Source: Deinococcus sp. (GTDB lineage: Bacteria > Deinococcota > Deinococci > Deinococcales > Deinococcaceae). From it: a stretch of 21,194 nucleotides of DNA. The notes beneath the pieces are model-generated. The model had not been told where the DNA came from, ran no database searches, and worked only from the letters and a program-made list of their open reading frames with translations. The stretch's first letter is position 1. Every line of letters starts with the position of its first letter. Below, one piece after another: positions 1 to 8,213 of the stretch. The DNA is taken from contig NZ_JAUNHK010000042.1 in NCBI RefSeq assembly GCF_030523985.1, positions 1 through 21,194 of the forward strand, written 5' to 3'. The position numbers and the translations under genes are program-made.

Positions 1-149
1 AGCTGCAACTTGGGTTGTGCCTCCCGATACTCTTTCAACAGCATTTCGCCGCCATTACGATCTGTCACGTTGGCCGGAAGCACTTTGACCTTGAGGAGGA
101 GTCCCAGAGTGTCTGTCAGGATGTGATGTTCTCGCCCGTTAACCTTTTT
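1..149 (-). CDS. IS5-family transposase, OrfB (partial, after -1 frameshift)
   Basis: The minus strand, read in the -1 frame relative to OrfA, encodes KKVNGREHHILTDTLG followed by LPANVTDRNGGEMLL. This is the central DDE_Tnp_1 region of IS5 transposases. The Asp in VTDRNG matches the usual second catalytic position. The frame is open to the left edge of the window, so the C-terminal part with the catalytic Glu is not seen. The change of frame falls at the A-run at 145-149 (plus-strand T-run). The start given is where the shift would join the frames, not an independent initiation codon. Confidence 0.75.
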
Positions 150-493
150 GCCCCCGTCGTATCCTCTGGGCCCCCTTTTTGGGAGGTTTTGACGCTCCGG
201 GAATCGATACTGCCTGCACTGGGGAGTGCATTGCGACCAGCCAGTTGCCGAACTTGAGAGCGGAGCGCATCGTTGATGCGCTCGTAGGTTCCATCATCTC
301 TCCACTGTGAAAAGTAGTCGTAGACCGTCTTCCAGTAGGGGAAGTCGGCTGGCAACATTCGCCAGGACGTGCCGCCGCGCTTGACATAGAAGATGGCGTC
401 GAGGATGTCACGACGGGCATATTTTGCTGGTCGGCCACCAGACTGAGGGGCAGGGATGAGCGGTTCCAAAATGGCCCACTCTTCGTCAGTCAT
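116..493 (-). CDS. IS5-family transposase, OrfA (N-terminal part)
   Basis: This 125-residue product has the N-terminal domain of IS5-type transposases (DUF4096-like): MTDEEWAILEPLIP at 1-14, the RRDILDAIFYVKRGGTSWR block at about 28-45, and SIDSRSVKTS at about 95-104, whose Asp97 should be the first acidic residue of the DDE catalytic triad. The start at 493 is preferred over a Met 21 codons upstream because family members begin at MTDEEW. The frame stops at 116, just after a run of five A on the coding strand, and the remaining DDE domain continues in the -1 frame. OrfA alone should lack catalytic activity; a fusion by frameshifting is expected to be the active enzyme. Confidence 0.88.
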   Translation of the reverse strand: MTDEEWAILEPLIPAPQSGGRPAKYARRDILDAIFYVKRGGTSWRMLPADFPYWKTVYDYFSQWRDDGTYERINDALRSQVRQLAGRNALPSAGSIDSRSVKTSQKGGPEDTTGAKRLTGENITS

Positions 494-580
494 ATCAGAG
501 GGATAAGTGGGTACACGTGCCACTTGACAAGTGTAGAATATTTGGAAATCTGCCATTCCAGAACCTTTCCGGACAGTCTC

Positions 581-651
581 TTATCGATAACGTGGTATGT
601 CCGTATCACCCGCCGAGAGGCTGTTGCTCCTGGCCCATGGCTCAGAGCCAG
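581..651 (+). repeat. Dispersed non-coding repeat, copy 1 (short form)
   Basis: It shares three blocks in order with the copy at about 4058-4172: TAACGTGGTATG (588-599), a 28-base block starting ACCCGCCGAGAGG (608-635), and GCTCAGAGCCAG (640-651). It lacks the roughly 53-base foldback found between the last two blocks of the other copy, and has extra bases between the first two. It begins directly at the IS end. It resembles the small noncoding repeats described in Deinococcus genomes; the family was not identified. Confidence 0.75.
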
Positions 652-712
652 TCGGCACAGGAGGCTTGATACTGACTTTGCACGCTATCCATAGTGATTT
701 TTCAAAGCCTTA

Positions 713-2509
<1,797 letters not shown>

Positions 2510-2543
2510 AGTACACCTCCAGGGAAAGACAGGGCGAAAAGGG

Positions 2544-2573
2544 ACGAACATGAAAATGTCCGTGGACGTTCAC
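2544..2573. promoter_or_regulatory. Candidate operator between acyl-CoA dehydrogenase and quinone oxidoreductase
   Basis: Two adjacent near-palindromes lie in the 94-base divergent spacer: ACGAACAT-GAAA-ATGTCCGT (2544-2563, one mismatched pair) and GTGGACGTTCAC (2562-2573, one mismatched pair). The second overlaps the probable -35 box of the plus-strand operon. The MerR protein encoded in that operon, or a TetR-type fatty-acid regulator elsewhere, could bind here; which one is unknown. Confidence 0.35.
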
Positions 2574-2597
2574 TTTGCACGTTGGCGTTACTATAAT
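2569..2597 (+). promoter_or_regulatory. Promoter of quinone oxidoreductase-merR operon (leaderless)
   Basis: A consensus -10 TATAAT at 2592-2597 is 17 bases downstream of a weak -35 TTCACT (2569-2574). The ATG at 2604 is only six bases after the -10, so transcription should start at or next to the A of the ATG. There is no Shine-Dalgarno sequence. The minus strand of the same spot reads TATAGT (2590-2595), so a divergent -10 may overlap. Confidence 0.7.
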
Positions 2598-2603
2598 CCA
2601 ACT

Positions 2604-3578
2604 ATGCGTGCCCTTACCTGCCAGGAGTTCGACCAGCCCGAAACCCTCACCGTGCAGCAGAAGCCCGACCCGGTGCCCGGCCCCGGCGAAGTGGTGATCG
2701 AGGTCGCTGCCGCCGGAGTCAACTACCCCGACGCCCTGATGGTGATGGGCCAGTACCAGGTGCGCCCGCCGCTCCCCTTCGTGCCCGGTGCAGAGGCCGC
2801 AGGCACCGTCAGCGCCGTCGGTGAGGGTGTCACGCACCTCAAGCCGGGGCAGGCAGTGGTCGCTTTCACGGGCACTGGGGCCTTCTCGACCCACCTCGTC
2901 GCCTCCGCTGCCCAGGCCATCCCGCTGCCCCCCGGCTTTCCGCTCGAAGTCGCCGCTGGTCTGCCGCTGGCCTACGGCACCGTGCTGCACGCCCTGATTC
3001 AGCGCGGCAACGTCCAGCCCGGCGAAACGCTGCTGGTGCTGGGCGCGGCAGGCGGCGTGGGTCTGGGCGCGGTCATGATCGGCAAGGCGCTGGGGGCCAA
3101 GGTCATCGCCGCCGTGTCCACCGAGGAAAAGGCCGAAACGGTGCGCCAGCACGGAGCCGACGAGGTGATTCGCTACGACCACGAAGACCTACGCGAACGC
3201 CTCAAGGCCATCACGGGCAAGGCAGGCGTGGACGTGGTGTTCGACCCGGTGGGCGACCGCTACGCCGAACCCGCCTTCCGCTCGCTGGGCTGGGGCGGAC
3301 GCTACCTCGTCATCGGGTTCGCGGGGGGCGAGATTCCGCAGCTTGCCCTGAACCTGCCACTCCTCAAGGGCGCTTCGCTGGTGGGCGTGTTCTGGGGCGA
3401 GTTCGCCAAGCGCGACCCCAGGGCCAACGCCGCCAACATGGCGCGGCTGCTGGGCTGGATAGCCGAAGGTCAGGTCAAACCTCTGGTCAGCGCCCGCTAC
3501 CCGCTCGAACGCGGCGCAGAAGCGATGCGCGCTTTGCTGAACCGGGAAGTCACCGGCAAGGTGGTCATCGTTCCTTGA
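2604..3578 (+). CDS. NADPH:quinone oxidoreductase-like zinc-independent alcohol dehydrogenase (MDR superfamily)
   Basis: This 324-residue cytosolic oxidoreductase has the medium-chain dehydrogenase/reductase layout: a GroES-like N-terminal domain (about 25-110, with AAGVNYPDALMVMGQY at 36-51) and a Rossmann nucleotide-binding domain with LGAAGGVGLGA (146-156). The Cys/His ligands for catalytic zinc are missing, as in the quinone oxidoreductase branch, so it probably reduces quinones or enoyl-type substrates with NADPH. The start at 2604 is chosen because it lies six bases after a TATAAT box and the family begins at MRAL. Its TGA overlaps the TTG start of merR. Opposite the acyl-CoA dehydrogenase, it may take part in fatty-acid or branched-chain acid metabolism (inference). 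Confidence 0.92.
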   Translation: MRALTCQEFDQPETLTVQQKPDPVPGPGEVVIEVAAAGVNYPDALMVMGQYQVRPPLPFVPGAEAAGTVSAVGEGVTHLKPGQAVVAFTGTGAFSTHLVASAAQAIPLPPGFPLEVAAGLPLAYGTVLHALIQRGNVQPGETLLVLGAAGGVGLGAVMIGKALGAKVIAAVSTEEKAETVRQHGADEVIRYDHEDLRERLKAITGKAGVDVVFDPVGDRYAEPAFRSLGWGGRYLVIGFAGGEIPQLALNLPLLKGASLVGVFWGEFAKRDPRANAANMARLLGWIAEGQVKPLVSARYPLERGAEAMRALLNREVTGKVVIVP

Positions 3579-4042
3579 GCACTCCCGAGACCCTTCCGCT
3601 GGCGTCCGAAGCCGACAGCCAGACGGCCTACTACACCACGGCAGAACTGGCCCGCGCCGCCGGAGTCACGCGCCGCACCGTGATGCACTATGCCGAGCTG
3701 GGGCTGCTGCCACCCGATGAGGTGACGGCTTCTGGGCGGGTGCTGTACGCGCCGTACTCGCTGCGGTTGCTGCGTGACCTGATCGACCTGCGTACCCTGG
3801 GCATGACCCTGGAAGAAGCCCGCGACATGGTCATCCTGCGCCGCGCCACCCACACCCCCGACGGCACGTACCGCCGCGACTGGGTACGGGCGGACATTCC
3901 CCTGGACGACGAACAGTTGCAGCGCCTTCAGACCCGGCTGCATGTGCTCAACCGTGCCCACGAGCGGCAAAAGGAAGGACTGGCCCGCTTCGACCGCTGG
4001 CTGACCAAGCGTTTCCCGACCACCAAGCCGGAGCAGGAGTAG
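3575..4042 (+). CDS. MerR family transcriptional regulator
   Basis: This 155-residue DNA-binding protein has an N-terminal MerR winged helix-turn-helix at about 19-88 (YYTTAELARAAGVTRRTVMHYAE, then LRTLGMTLEEARDMV), followed by a helical region of about 65 residues rich in Arg and Gln that should form the dimer coiled coil. No Cys-rich metal-binding loop is seen, so a metal-sensing MerR is unlikely. It begins at a TTG that overlaps the upstream stop as TTGA, implying translational coupling. Its position suggests control of the adjacent oxidoreductase and dehydrogenase genes, as MerR-type LiuR does for acyl-CoA catabolism in proteobacteria; that role is inferred. MerR sites normally lie between -35 and -10, so the spacer at 2575-2591 is worth inspecting. 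Confidence 0.85.
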   Translation: MSTPETLPLASEADSQTAYYTTAELARAAGVTRRTVMHYAELGLLPPDEVTASGRVLYAPYSLRLLRDLIDLRTLGMTLEEARDMVILRRATHTPDGTYRRDWVRADIPLDDEQLQRLQTRLHVLNRAHERQKEGLARFDRWLTKRFPTTKPEQE

Positions 4043-4057
4043 CGCTGCCCCGCCACC

Positions 4058-4172
4058 TTTACCAGTAACGTGGTATGCCACCCGCCGAGAGGCTGTTGCT
4101 CCTGGCCATGAGCTATGGGCCATAAGCTCTGAACAGCCTTTTCATGGCTCATGGCCAATAGCTCAGAGCCAG
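4058..4172 (+). repeat. Dispersed non-coding repeat, copy 2 (long form, with foldback)
   Basis: It shares TAACGTGGTATG (4066-4077), a 28-base block (4080-4107) and GCTCAGAGCCAG (4161-4172) with copy 1. Its start includes TACCA-GTAACG-TGGTA. The middle contains nested inverted repeats: AGGCTGTT (4090-4097) with AACAGCCT (4132-4139), enclosing a hairpin at 4110-4129 (GAGCTATGG against CCATaAGCTC). GGCCATGAGC (4104-4113) is also complementary to GCTCATGGCC (4147-4156), giving an alternative fold. No coding potential is apparent. It fills most of the 226-base gap between merR and modA. Confidence 0.8.
4090..4142 (+). terminator. Possible terminator formed by the repeat foldback
   Basis: The stem AGGCTGTT/AACAGCCT is followed by TTTT (4139-4142), 47 bases after the merR stop. 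The T-run is short and the loop is large and itself folded, so termination is plausible but not certain. Confidence 0.4.
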
Positions 4173-4254
4173 GGTGCGCCATTCGGAGTCCTGCTCTTCC
4201 GTTCGTACTCGCGCCGCTCGGTAAAAATGTGGTCTGCCCTTTCGTCAAATGCTT

Positions 4255-4260
4255 TAGGCT
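4255..4260 (+). promoter_or_regulatory. Probable -10 box of modAB (leaderless)
   Basis: TAGGCT ends eight bases before the modA ATG, and no Shine-Dalgarno is visible. The same hexamer occupies the same place before the genes starting at 6821 (minus) and 12754. No convincing -35 is seen. Confidence 0.5.
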
Positions 4261-4268
4261 GAACCGCC

Positions 4269-5018
4269 ATGCGCCGCCTGCTTCCGTTTCTGTTTCTGCT
4301 CGGTTCGGCCCAGGCCGCGCAGTTGACTGTCTTTGCCGCCAGCAGCCTGACCGACGCCTTCACCGAACTGGGGCGGGTGTTTGATGCCCGGACGGGGCAC
4401 CGCACCCGCTTCAACTTCGCCGGGTCGCAGGTGCTGCGCACGCAACTGGAACAGGGCGCACGCGCCGACGTGTTCGCCAGCGCCAACGCCGCGCAGTACG
4501 CTCCCCTGGTGGCGGCAGGACGGGTCGAGCCGGGCCAGACCTTTGCGCGGAACCGACTGGTGGTCATCGCGCCCGCGAACAACCGCGCCGTGCAAAAGCT
4601 CTCCGACCTGACCCGGCCTGGCCTCAAGCTGGTGCTGGCGGCCCAAGGCGTGCCTGCCGGAGACGCGACTCGCGCTGCCCTTTCCAGCCTCGACCGCGCC
4701 GGAACCTATGGCGGTGACTTCTCGCGCCGGGTACTGGCGGGCGTGGTCAGCGAGGAACCCAACGTGCGGCAGGTGGCGCTCAAGGTGGGGCTGGGGCAGG
4801 CCGACGCCGCCTTCGTGTACCGCAGCGACGTGACGCCGCGACTCAAGGCCGCCGTGCGCGTCATAGAACTGCCGGCCCGTTTCAATCCGCCCGTCGCCTA
4901 CCCCATCGGCGCGGTCAGGGGCGGCAACCGCGAAGCGGCCCACGCCTTCATCACCTTCGTGCGCTCGGCCCAGGGGCAGGGCATCCTGAAAAAATGGGGG
5001 CTGCTGGGTGCGCCCTGA
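4269..5018 (+). CDS. modA: Molybdate ABC transporter substrate-binding protein ModA
   Basis: This 249-residue exported protein captures molybdate (or tungstate) and delivers it to the membrane permease. It has a short signal peptide (MRRLLPFLFLLGSAQA, cleavage near residue 16-17), the ModA opening LTVFAASSLTDAF (19-31) with the Ser residues that bind the oxyanion, RADVFASANAAQY at about 74-86, and the late segment PPVAYPIGAV typical of the family. Its length is normal. The start has no ribosome-binding site but follows a -10 box by eight bases, suggesting a leaderless mRNA. It overlaps modB by 11 bases. The substrate is assigned by family. Confidence 0.93.
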   Translation: MRRLLPFLFLLGSAQAAQLTVFAASSLTDAFTELGRVFDARTGHRTRFNFAGSQVLRTQLEQGARADVFASANAAQYAPLVAAGRVEPGQTFARNRLVVIAPANNRAVQKLSDLTRPGLKLVLAAQGVPAGDATRAALSSLDRAGTYGGDFSRRVLAGVVSEEPNVRQVALKVGLGQADAAFVYRSDVTPRLKAAVRVIELPARFNPPVAYPIGAVRGGNREAAHAFITFVRSAQGQGILKKWGLLGAP

Positions 5019-5796
5019 GAGGCGGGAAGCTGTCCCCTTTCTGCTGAGCCTGCCGCTGGCGCTGCTGCTGGCCCTCCCGGTGCTGACGCTGCTGCTGCGC
5101 GGCCTGACTCCCGACACTTGGCCTGCCCTGCACAGTCCCGCCGTGCTGGACGCCCTGCGCGTAAGTGCGGTGACGACGCTGAGCAGTTTGGCCCTGACGC
5201 TGCTGCTGGGCACGCCCCTCGCCTACGTGCTGGCACGGCGGCAGTTTCGGGGCAAGGCGTGGATAGAAAGCCTGCTCGACCTGCCACTGGTGCTTCCCCC
5301 GGTGGTGGCGGGCGTGGCGCTGCTGCTCACCTTCGGGCGGCTGGGCTGGTTGGGGCGTCCGCTGGAGATAGCCGGGGTCAGCCTCGCCTTTACCCCGGCA
5401 GCAGTGGTGCTGGCGCAACTGTTCACGTCGGCCCCCTTTTATGTCCGCACGGCGCGGGCGGGGTTCGCCCACTTCGACCCCGACATAGAGGCGGCGGCGC
5501 GGGTGGACGGAGCCGGGGCGGGCGAGGTTCTGCGGCACATCACCTTGCCGCTGGCCTGGCCTTTTTTACTGGAAGGCGCGGTGCTGGCCTGGGCACGTTC
5601 GCTGGGCGAGTTCGGGGCCACCCTGCTCTTCGCGGGCAGTCTCGCCGGGCAGACGCAGACCGTGCCGCTCGCCATCTACGCCGCGCTGGAAAGCGACCTC
5701 GGCCCCGCGCTGGTGCTGAGTGCCTTGATGGTGTTGCTGGCTTTCGGCGTGCTGCTGCTGCTGCGGGGGCTGGCGAACCGGGCTGAGAAGAGGTAG
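5008..5796 (+). CDS. modB: Molybdate ABC transporter permease ModB
   Basis: This 262-residue inner-membrane protein should form the homodimeric channel of the molybdate importer. Hydrophobic segments are visible at about 8-27, 50-75, 90-115, 125-145, 185-205 and 230-255. The EAA loop for the ATPase, EAAARVDGAGAGEVLRHITL, is followed by LGEFGATLLFAGSLAGQTQT, both characteristic of ModB/CysT-type permeases. The GTG start lies inside the end of modA, so translation is probably coupled. The expected ATPase gene modC does not follow: a hairpin and a convergent gene come next. The ATPase must be encoded elsewhere or borrowed. Confidence 0.93.
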   Translation: MRPERREAVPFLLSLPLALLLALPVLTLLLRGLTPDTWPALHSPAVLDALRVSAVTTLSSLALTLLLGTPLAYVLARRQFRGKAWIESLLDLPLVLPPVVAGVALLLTFGRLGWLGRPLEIAGVSLAFTPAAVVLAQLFTSAPFYVRTARAGFAHFDPDIEAAARVDGAGAGEVLRHITLPLAWPFLLEGAVLAWARSLGEFGATLLFAGSLAGQTQTVPLAIYAALESDLGPALVLSALMVLLAFGVLLLLRGLANRAEKR

Positions 5797-5803
5797 TCAT
5801 AAA

Positions 5804-5832
5804 GACCCGCCTTCCAACGCGGAAAGCGGGTC
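5804..5832. terminator. Hairpin terminator between modB and the lipoprotein hydrolase
   Basis: GACCCGC (5804-5810) pairs with GCGGGTC (5826-5832), with a second TTCC/GGAA stem inside. Read on the minus strand, the hairpin is followed by TTTAT, so it best fits a terminator for the hydrolase. On the plus strand it lacks a T-run but may still separate the convergent genes. Confidence 0.7.
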
Positions 5833-5849
5833 ACGGGCCTGTCTCAATC

Positions 5850-6821
5850 TCAGGGCTGGGCGCTCCAGAAGGTTTCCAGCGCGGCCTGCGTTTCCTTGGG
5901 CTTTTCCCAGTGCGGCAGGCCGTCGGTTTCTGGAATGCGGACGACGCTCGCATTGGTTTTCTGCGCGAACAGGGGCAAACGGTCGAACGAAACGAAGCCG
6001 TCCTGGTCGTAGAGCACCAGCGTGGGCGTATTCAGTTTGCTGTACAGCTCGCCGTAAGCGTCGGGCGTGAACAGCCGCCCACTCACGAAATACAGCGGCG
6101 CGTACTTGGCTCCGGGCTGGCGGGTGGTGACGACGGCGTAGTCCACCAGGTCAGTGGGAACGGGGCCACGGAAGCTCCGGCTCAGGAAGTAATGAATGCT
6201 GGGACGGGTACGCAAGGTGGCGTACAGCGGGTCTCCGATGGCGTTGAGGCGGTTGTAGAGTTTTTGCCCGCCGTCGTCGTCGGTCGCCTGCTGGGTGCCG
6301 CCCCTGGGCTGACCGAACCCGCTGGGTGACACGAGGGCCAGCGACTTGATGCGCGGCTCGCTCAGGGCGGCGCGGGCGGCAAATTCGCTGCCCAGGCTGA
6401 GGGCCACCACGTCCACCTCGGTGTTCAGTTCGGCGACCAGGGCTTGCAGCGCCTGCGTCATCAGCTGGGGGGTGTAGGTCACGTCGAGACGGTCACTGCT
6501 GCCGAAGCCCGGAAATTCCAGCGCGTAGACGGGGCGTTTGCCCACGTAGGCGTCCCACAGCGGCTTGACCTCGTAGGCGCTGCCCGCCGCGTTGATGGCG
6601 TGAACCAGCACCAGCGGGCGGCCCGTGCCCCGCGAGTCGGCGTAGTAGGCCACTTTGCCGAATCCAGGCAGCACCAGGGCGCGGCGCTCACCGCTCAGCG
6701 CGGGGGGCAGGGCGTAGCCGTCAGTCCCTACAGCAGCGGTCTGGGCGGGGGCGCAACTGCTCAGCAGCACGGCTCCAGCAGCGATGAGGACGACAGAGGT
6801 CAGGAGGTGGCGCTTCTTCAT
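5850..6821 (-). CDS. Alpha/beta-fold hydrolase, lipoprotein
   Basis: This 323-residue protein has a lipoprotein signal peptide with lipobox LLSSC (Cys23), so it should be membrane-anchored outside the cytoplasm. The alpha/beta hydrolase fold is seen in LVHAINAAGSAYEV (oxyanion region, 72-85), PGFGSSDR (104-111), the nucleophile elbow ALSLGS (Ser142), the acid in LYDQDGFVS (Asp272 or Asp274) and His304 in DGLPHWEKP. The elbow is A-x-S-x-G instead of G-x-S-x-G. The substrate is unknown; esters or lactones are typical. The start at 6821 lies seven bases after a good promoter and has no Shine-Dalgarno. It is divergent from a PadR regulator that probably represses it through the shared palindrome. 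Confidence 0.87.
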   Translation of the reverse strand: MKKRHLLTSVVLIAAGAVLLSSCAPAQTAAVGTDGYALPPALSGERRALVLPGFGKVAYYADSRGTGRPLVLVHAINAAGSAYEVKPLWDAYVGKRPVYALEFPGFGSSDRLDVTYTPQLMTQALQALVAELNTEVDVVALSLGSEFAARAALSEPRIKSLALVSPSGFGQPRGGTQQATDDDGGQKLYNRLNAIGDPLYATLRTRPSIHYFLSRSFRGPVPTDLVDYAVVTTRQPGAKYAPLYFVSGRLFTPDAYGELYSKLNTPTLVLYDQDGFVSFDRLPLFAQKTNASVVRIPETDGLPHWEKPKETQAALETFWSAQP

Positions 6822-6828
6822 GCCTCTC

Positions 6829-6857
6829 AGCCTAAAGGGTCAACCTTGAATAGTCAA
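6829..6857 (-). promoter_or_regulatory. Promoter of the lipoprotein hydrolase (leaderless)
   Basis: On the minus strand, -35 TTGACT (6857-6852) and -10 TAGGCT (6834-6829) are separated by exactly 17 bases. The ATG at 6821 is seven bases after the -10. The -35 lies inside the palindrome at 6851-6866. Confidence 0.75.
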
Positions 6858-6875
6858 TTTTGACTAATCTAGAAT
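6846..6875 (+). promoter_or_regulatory. Promoter of padR
   Basis: A -35 TTGAAT (6846-6851) and -10 TAGAAT (6870-6875) are 18 bases apart, with the ATG at 6885. Either a leaderless start or the close AAGGA at 6877-6881 could serve initiation. The palindrome fills the spacer, so a bound regulator would block this promoter. Confidence 0.65.
6851..6866. promoter_or_regulatory. Probable PadR operator (perfect inverted repeat)
   Basis: TAGTCAA-TT-TTGACTA is a perfect seven-base inverted repeat with a two-base spacer in the 63-base divergent gap. It contains the -35 of the hydrolase and lies between -35 and -10 of padR, so one dimer could repress both. Binding by this PadR is inferred from position. 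Confidence 0.6.
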
Positions 6876-6884
6876 GAAGGAACT

Positions 6885-7430
6885 ATGGATAACCCCTCTC
6901 TCCCCCTCCCCGCCTTGCCCGACGACGAGCGGGTGCTGCTGCTGCTGGGCCTGCTGACCTCGCAGGAGCGGCACGGCTACGAAATCAACGAGTTTATTGA
7001 GCGGCAACTGGGCTGCGTGATTCACCTCAAAAAGGCCACCGCCTACCAACTGCTGGAACGACTGGAGCAGCACGGCTTGATCAAGAGTCACACCGAGCAG
7101 CACGGAGCGCGGCCCACGCGCAAGGTCTATGCCCTGACCGAGAGCGGACAGGCGCATTTCATGGAACTCCTGCAAAGGCAACTGGCCGACGAGGAAATTC
7201 TGGTGGTGTCCGGCAGCGTGCCCATGATGTTCTGCGAGCACCTACCGGAAGCAGAAAGGGTGGCGGCCCTGCGGCAGCGTGAGGACAAACTGGCGCGGCG
7301 ACTGGACAGCTACGCCGAACTGATGGGCCGGGTGCCGCTCACCCAGGGCGTTCGACTGGCGATGGAGCGGATTCAGGCGCTCACTCAGGCTGACCTGGAC
7401 TGGACACGCCGCTTGCTGGACGCAGACTGA
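6885..7430 (+). CDS. PadR family transcriptional regulator
   Basis: This 181-residue regulator has the PadR winged helix at about 16-92: LLLLGLLTSQERHGYEINEF, then KKATAYQLLERLEQHGLIKS and the wing RPTRKVYALTESG. A helical C-terminal region (about 95-178) matches the dimerisation part of long (Vir-type) PadR proteins. PadR proteins usually repress themselves and a neighbour until a small molecule binds; here the neighbour is the divergent hydrolase. The effector is unknown. The start at 6885 fits the promoter spacing. It converges on copD with a gap of 15 bases and no clear terminator between them. Confidence 0.88.
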   Translation: MDNPSLPLPALPDDERVLLLLGLLTSQERHGYEINEFIERQLGCVIHLKKATAYQLLERLEQHGLIKSHTEQHGARPTRKVYALTESGQAHFMELLQRQLADEEILVVSGSVPMMFCEHLPEAERVAALRQREDKLARRLDSYAELMGRVPLTQGVRLAMERIQALTQADLDWTRRLLDAD

Positions 7431-7445
7431 AATCGGAGAAAGGAC

Positions 7446-8213
7446 TCACACGCCATGCACCAGCGGCAGCCCGCCCAGCCGCGCCGTGAGCAGCAGCACC
7501 AGCGCCAGCAGCAGCAGTTCGGGCCACAGCGCCGCCAGTTTTCCCTGAGCCAGAGAGCGCCGCACCCATCCCGCCGCCGCCAGCACCCCCGCGAAGGCGA
7601 GCAGCTTGAGCAGAAGCGTTTGCCCGTATTCCGACTGGCGCAGGGCGTCCAGCGTGGGAACGTGGTTCAGGCCCATCCCCAGCCCCGTGAGGGTCAGCAG
7701 GGCCACGCACCCCGCCGCAACGGGCGAGAACCGCTGGGCCGCCACCCTTCTGCTCGGCGCAGGCCACCGCAACAGCGCCGCCAGCCCGCCGACCCAGACG
7801 CTCATGGCTCCCGCGTGCAGGGCGTGGAGGCCGCGCACCGTGCCGCCGTGAATGCCGCCGTGACCGATGCCCGCCATGCCCCACAGCGCCCAACTGCCCA
7901 GGCCCACCAGCACCAGCGCAGGCCAGCGCCACACCTCTACCAGCAGAAAAAGCGTGGCACACAGCAGCAAGAGCAGCGCCGCCCGCCCCGAACCCACTCC
8001 GGTCAGGTAGTCCAACACGTCGGCAGGGGCGAGCAGACCCAGTTCACGCAGCGGCTGATAGACGCTCAGGCCCGCGCCCAGAAAAAGCAGCGCCCAGCCG
8101 AGCAGCAGCCAGCGCAACCGCACGGGATTGATCTCACCCGCCGCCAGGAGCCGCCGCGCCGCCCCGCCGCCCAGCAGCAGCGCCAGCCCCGCAAACAGCA
8201 GCAGACGACTCAT
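7446..8213 (-). CDS. copD: CopD family copper-transport membrane protein
   Basis: This 255-residue integral membrane protein has about eight hydrophobic segments and a CopD domain in its second half. A His-rich stretch, GHGGIHGGTVRGLHALHAG (117-135, His118, 122, 130 and 133), lies just before the segment MSVWVGGLAALL typical of CopD and is a likely metal path. CopD proteins are thought to move copper across the inner membrane with CopC. Its ATG overlaps the copC stop as ATGA, so it is the last gene of a coupled three-gene unit. Direction of copper movement (uptake versus resistance) cannot be read from the sequence; CopCD without CopAB is often linked to uptake. Confidence 0.88.
   Translation of the reverse strand: MSRLLLFAGLALLLGGGAARRLLAAGEINPVRLRWLLLGWALLFLGAGLSVYQPLRELGLLAPADVLDYLTGVGSGRAALLLLLCATLFLLVEVWRWPALVLVGLGSWALWGMAGIGHGGIHGGTVRGLHALHAGAMSVWVGGLAALLRWPAPSRRVAAQRFSPVAAGCVALLTLTGLGMGLNHVPTLDALRQSEYGQTLLLKLLAFAGVLAAAGWVRRSLAQGKLAALWPELLLLALVLLLTARLGGLPLVHGV

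Larger units (their letters stand above)
1..580 (-). mobile_element. IS5-family insertion sequence, partial (left end outside window)
   Basis: The element runs off the left edge and carries a two-frame IS5-type transposase on the minus strand. Its inner boundary is placed at 580 because the minus strand there reads GAGACTGTCCGGAAAGGTTC, which resembles terminal inverted repeats of the IS427-like branch of IS5. Next to it is TTA, a plausible target duplication, followed by a dispersed repeat. A subterminal palindrome CACTT-GAC-AAGTG lies at 521-533 and could bind transposase. The opposite end and the duplicated target are not visible, so the exact boundary is an inference. Confidence 0.8.

Noticed and set aside
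4254..5213. Open frame of 319 codons opposite modA-modB
   Set aside because: Antisense to two overlapping, clearly recognisable transporter genes.
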